Assembly: GCF_006364715.1 (NCBI RefSeq)
Contig: NZ_CP040984.1
Coordinates: 124,001 to 188,000 of the forward strand
From: Candidatus Methylopumilus planktonicus
GTDB lineage: Bacteria; Pseudomonadota; Gammaproteobacteria; Burkholderiales; Methylophilaceae
Direction: 5' to 3'
Length of the DNA: 64,000 nucleotides
Below the pieces are notes generated by a model. It searched no databases, was not told where the DNA came from, and saw nothing but the letters and a program-made list of their open reading frames with translations. Both the position numbers and the translations under genes were made by a program. This document shows positions 63,348 through 64,000 of the stretch, one piece after another (the stretch's first letter is position 1; each line of letters begins with the position of its first letter).

Positions 63348-63973
63348 TGGAATTAAAATTACTCGATAAAAACGGAAAATCCGCTAAGAAAAGCGTCACA
63401 GTTTCTGATGCAACATTTGGTCGTGAATTTAATGAGGCTCTTGTTCATCAGTTAGTTGTGGCATACATGGCTAATGCTCGTGTTGCAACTCGCTCACAAA
63501 AAACAAGAGGCACTGTAAAACACAGTACTCGCAAACCTTATGCACAAAAAGGTACAGGTAATGCACGTTCTGGCATGACTTCAAGCCCTATATGGCGTGG
63601 AGGTGGTAGAACATTTCCAAATTCACCTGATGAAAATTTCTCTCACAAAATGAATCGAAAAGCATATCGCGTTGGTATGAGATCTATTTTGTCTGAATTA
63701 GTAAGACAAGAAAGATTAAGTATTGTTGAGGAGTTTAAATTAGAGACCCCAAAGACAAAACAACTTGTCGATAAAATTAAAGATATGGGATATACGCAAG
63801 GCGTTTTAGTTTTAACAGATGCATTTGATGAAAATTTATATTTATCATCAAGAAATTTAACTAACGTTATGGTTGTAGAAGCGCAATATGCTGACCCAGT
63901 AAGTTTAGTTCAGTTTCCAAATGTTGTGGCCACAGCTGGCGCACTAAAAAAACTTGAGGAGATGCTAGCGTGA
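63347..63973 (+). CDS. rplD: 50S ribosomal protein L4
   Basis: 208 residues; in E. coli it also represses the S10 operon. The exit-tunnel loop R-K-P-Y-A-Q-K-G-T-G-N-A-R-S-G and the earlier S-Q-K-T-R-G are typical. The stop overlaps the start of rplW by 4 bases. Confidence 0.97.
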   Translation: MELKLLDKNGKSAKKSVTVSDATFGREFNEALVHQLVVAYMANARVATRSQKTRGTVKHSTRKPYAQKGTGNARSGMTSSPIWRGGGRTFPNSPDENFSHKMNRKAYRVGMRSILSELVRQERLSIVEEFKLETPKTKQLVDKIKDMGYTQGVLVLTDAFDENLYLSSRNLTNVMVVEAQYADPVSLVQFPNVVATAGALKKLEEMLA

Positions 63974-64000
63974 GTCAAATAGTTCATACACAAGATCGTA
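63970..64000 (+). CDS. rplW: 50S ribosomal protein L23, first codons only (3' truncated by window edge)
   Basis: A GTG start at 63970 overlaps the rplD stop (GTGA) and reads V/M-S-Q-I-V-H-T-Q-D-R to the window end. Ten residues cannot prove the family; the call rests on the invariant S10-operon order rpsJ-rplC-rplD-rplW. Confidence 0.75.
   Translation, partial: MSQIVHTQDR

Overview
The window reads as a chromosomal core segment of a low-GC, streamlined betaproteobacterium. The evidence is the gene order (hda/purM/DUF3108; lptFG divergent from pepA-holC; engB, cytochrome c4, resB, ccsA; mla-ABC-bolA-murA-his-hinT-tatABC-petABC-sspAB; tRNA-tuf-tRNA-Trp-secE-nusG-rplKAJL-rpoBC-rpsLG-fusA-tuf-rpsJ) combined with strongly AT-rich codons and very short intergenic gaps. 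A Methylophilaceae relative (OM43 / Methylopumilus type) is my best inference from general knowledge; no 16S gene or methanol-oxidation gene lies in the window to prove it. I saw no mobile element, prophage, CRISPR array or compositionally foreign island, and no gene-free stretch longer than about 230 bases once tRNAs and RNA leaders are counted.

Region by region. 1-3.4 kb: the end of a BepA-like periplasmic protease/TPR protein, then the ahpCF peroxide-reduction pair, converging on hda. 3.5-7.6 kb: purM, two overlapping DUF3108 envelope proteins and an RsmB-type rRNA methyltransferase. 7.6-14.1 kb: ampD, a CaCA cation exchanger, an RDD membrane protein, lptG/lptF, pepA, holC, gcvH. 14.2-21.9 kb: a PBP7-type peptidase, topA, ttcA, a pteridine-reductase-like SDR, a MidA-like methyltransferase, trmB, engB. 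22.0-25.8 kb: cytochrome c4 with the System II cytochrome c assembly pair resB/ccsA. 25.9-31.2 kb: mlaFEDCB phospholipid transport (no mlaA), a YadGH-type ABC exporter, a BolA/IbaG protein and a CGFS glutaredoxin. 31.2-39.3 kb: murA and a complete hisGDCBHAFIE run, then hinT. 39.3-44.2 kb: tatABC, the cytochrome bc1 operon petABC, sspA/sspB.

44.2-64 kb is the translation/transcription superlocus: tRNA-Thr(TGT), Tyr(GTA), Gly(TCC), Thr(GGT), tuf copy 1, tRNA-Trp(CCA), secE, nusG, rplK, rplA, an L10-type RNA leader, rplJ, rplL, a terminator plus a 14-bp inverted repeat, rpoB, rpoC, a clear promoter, rpsL, rpsG, fusA, tuf copy 2 (identical to copy 1), rpsJ, a second clear promoter, rplC, rplD and the first codons of rplW.

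I did not find a new biological system here. The points most worth checking are the KR (not RR) Tat signal on the Rieske protein beside a very short TatB, the paired DUF3108 genes (one with a TonB-like anchor), conserved slots that have lost genes (purN, mlaA, valS), a CGFS glutaredoxin placed beside BolA, the rplL-rpoB inverted repeat, and a promoter inside the S10 operon.
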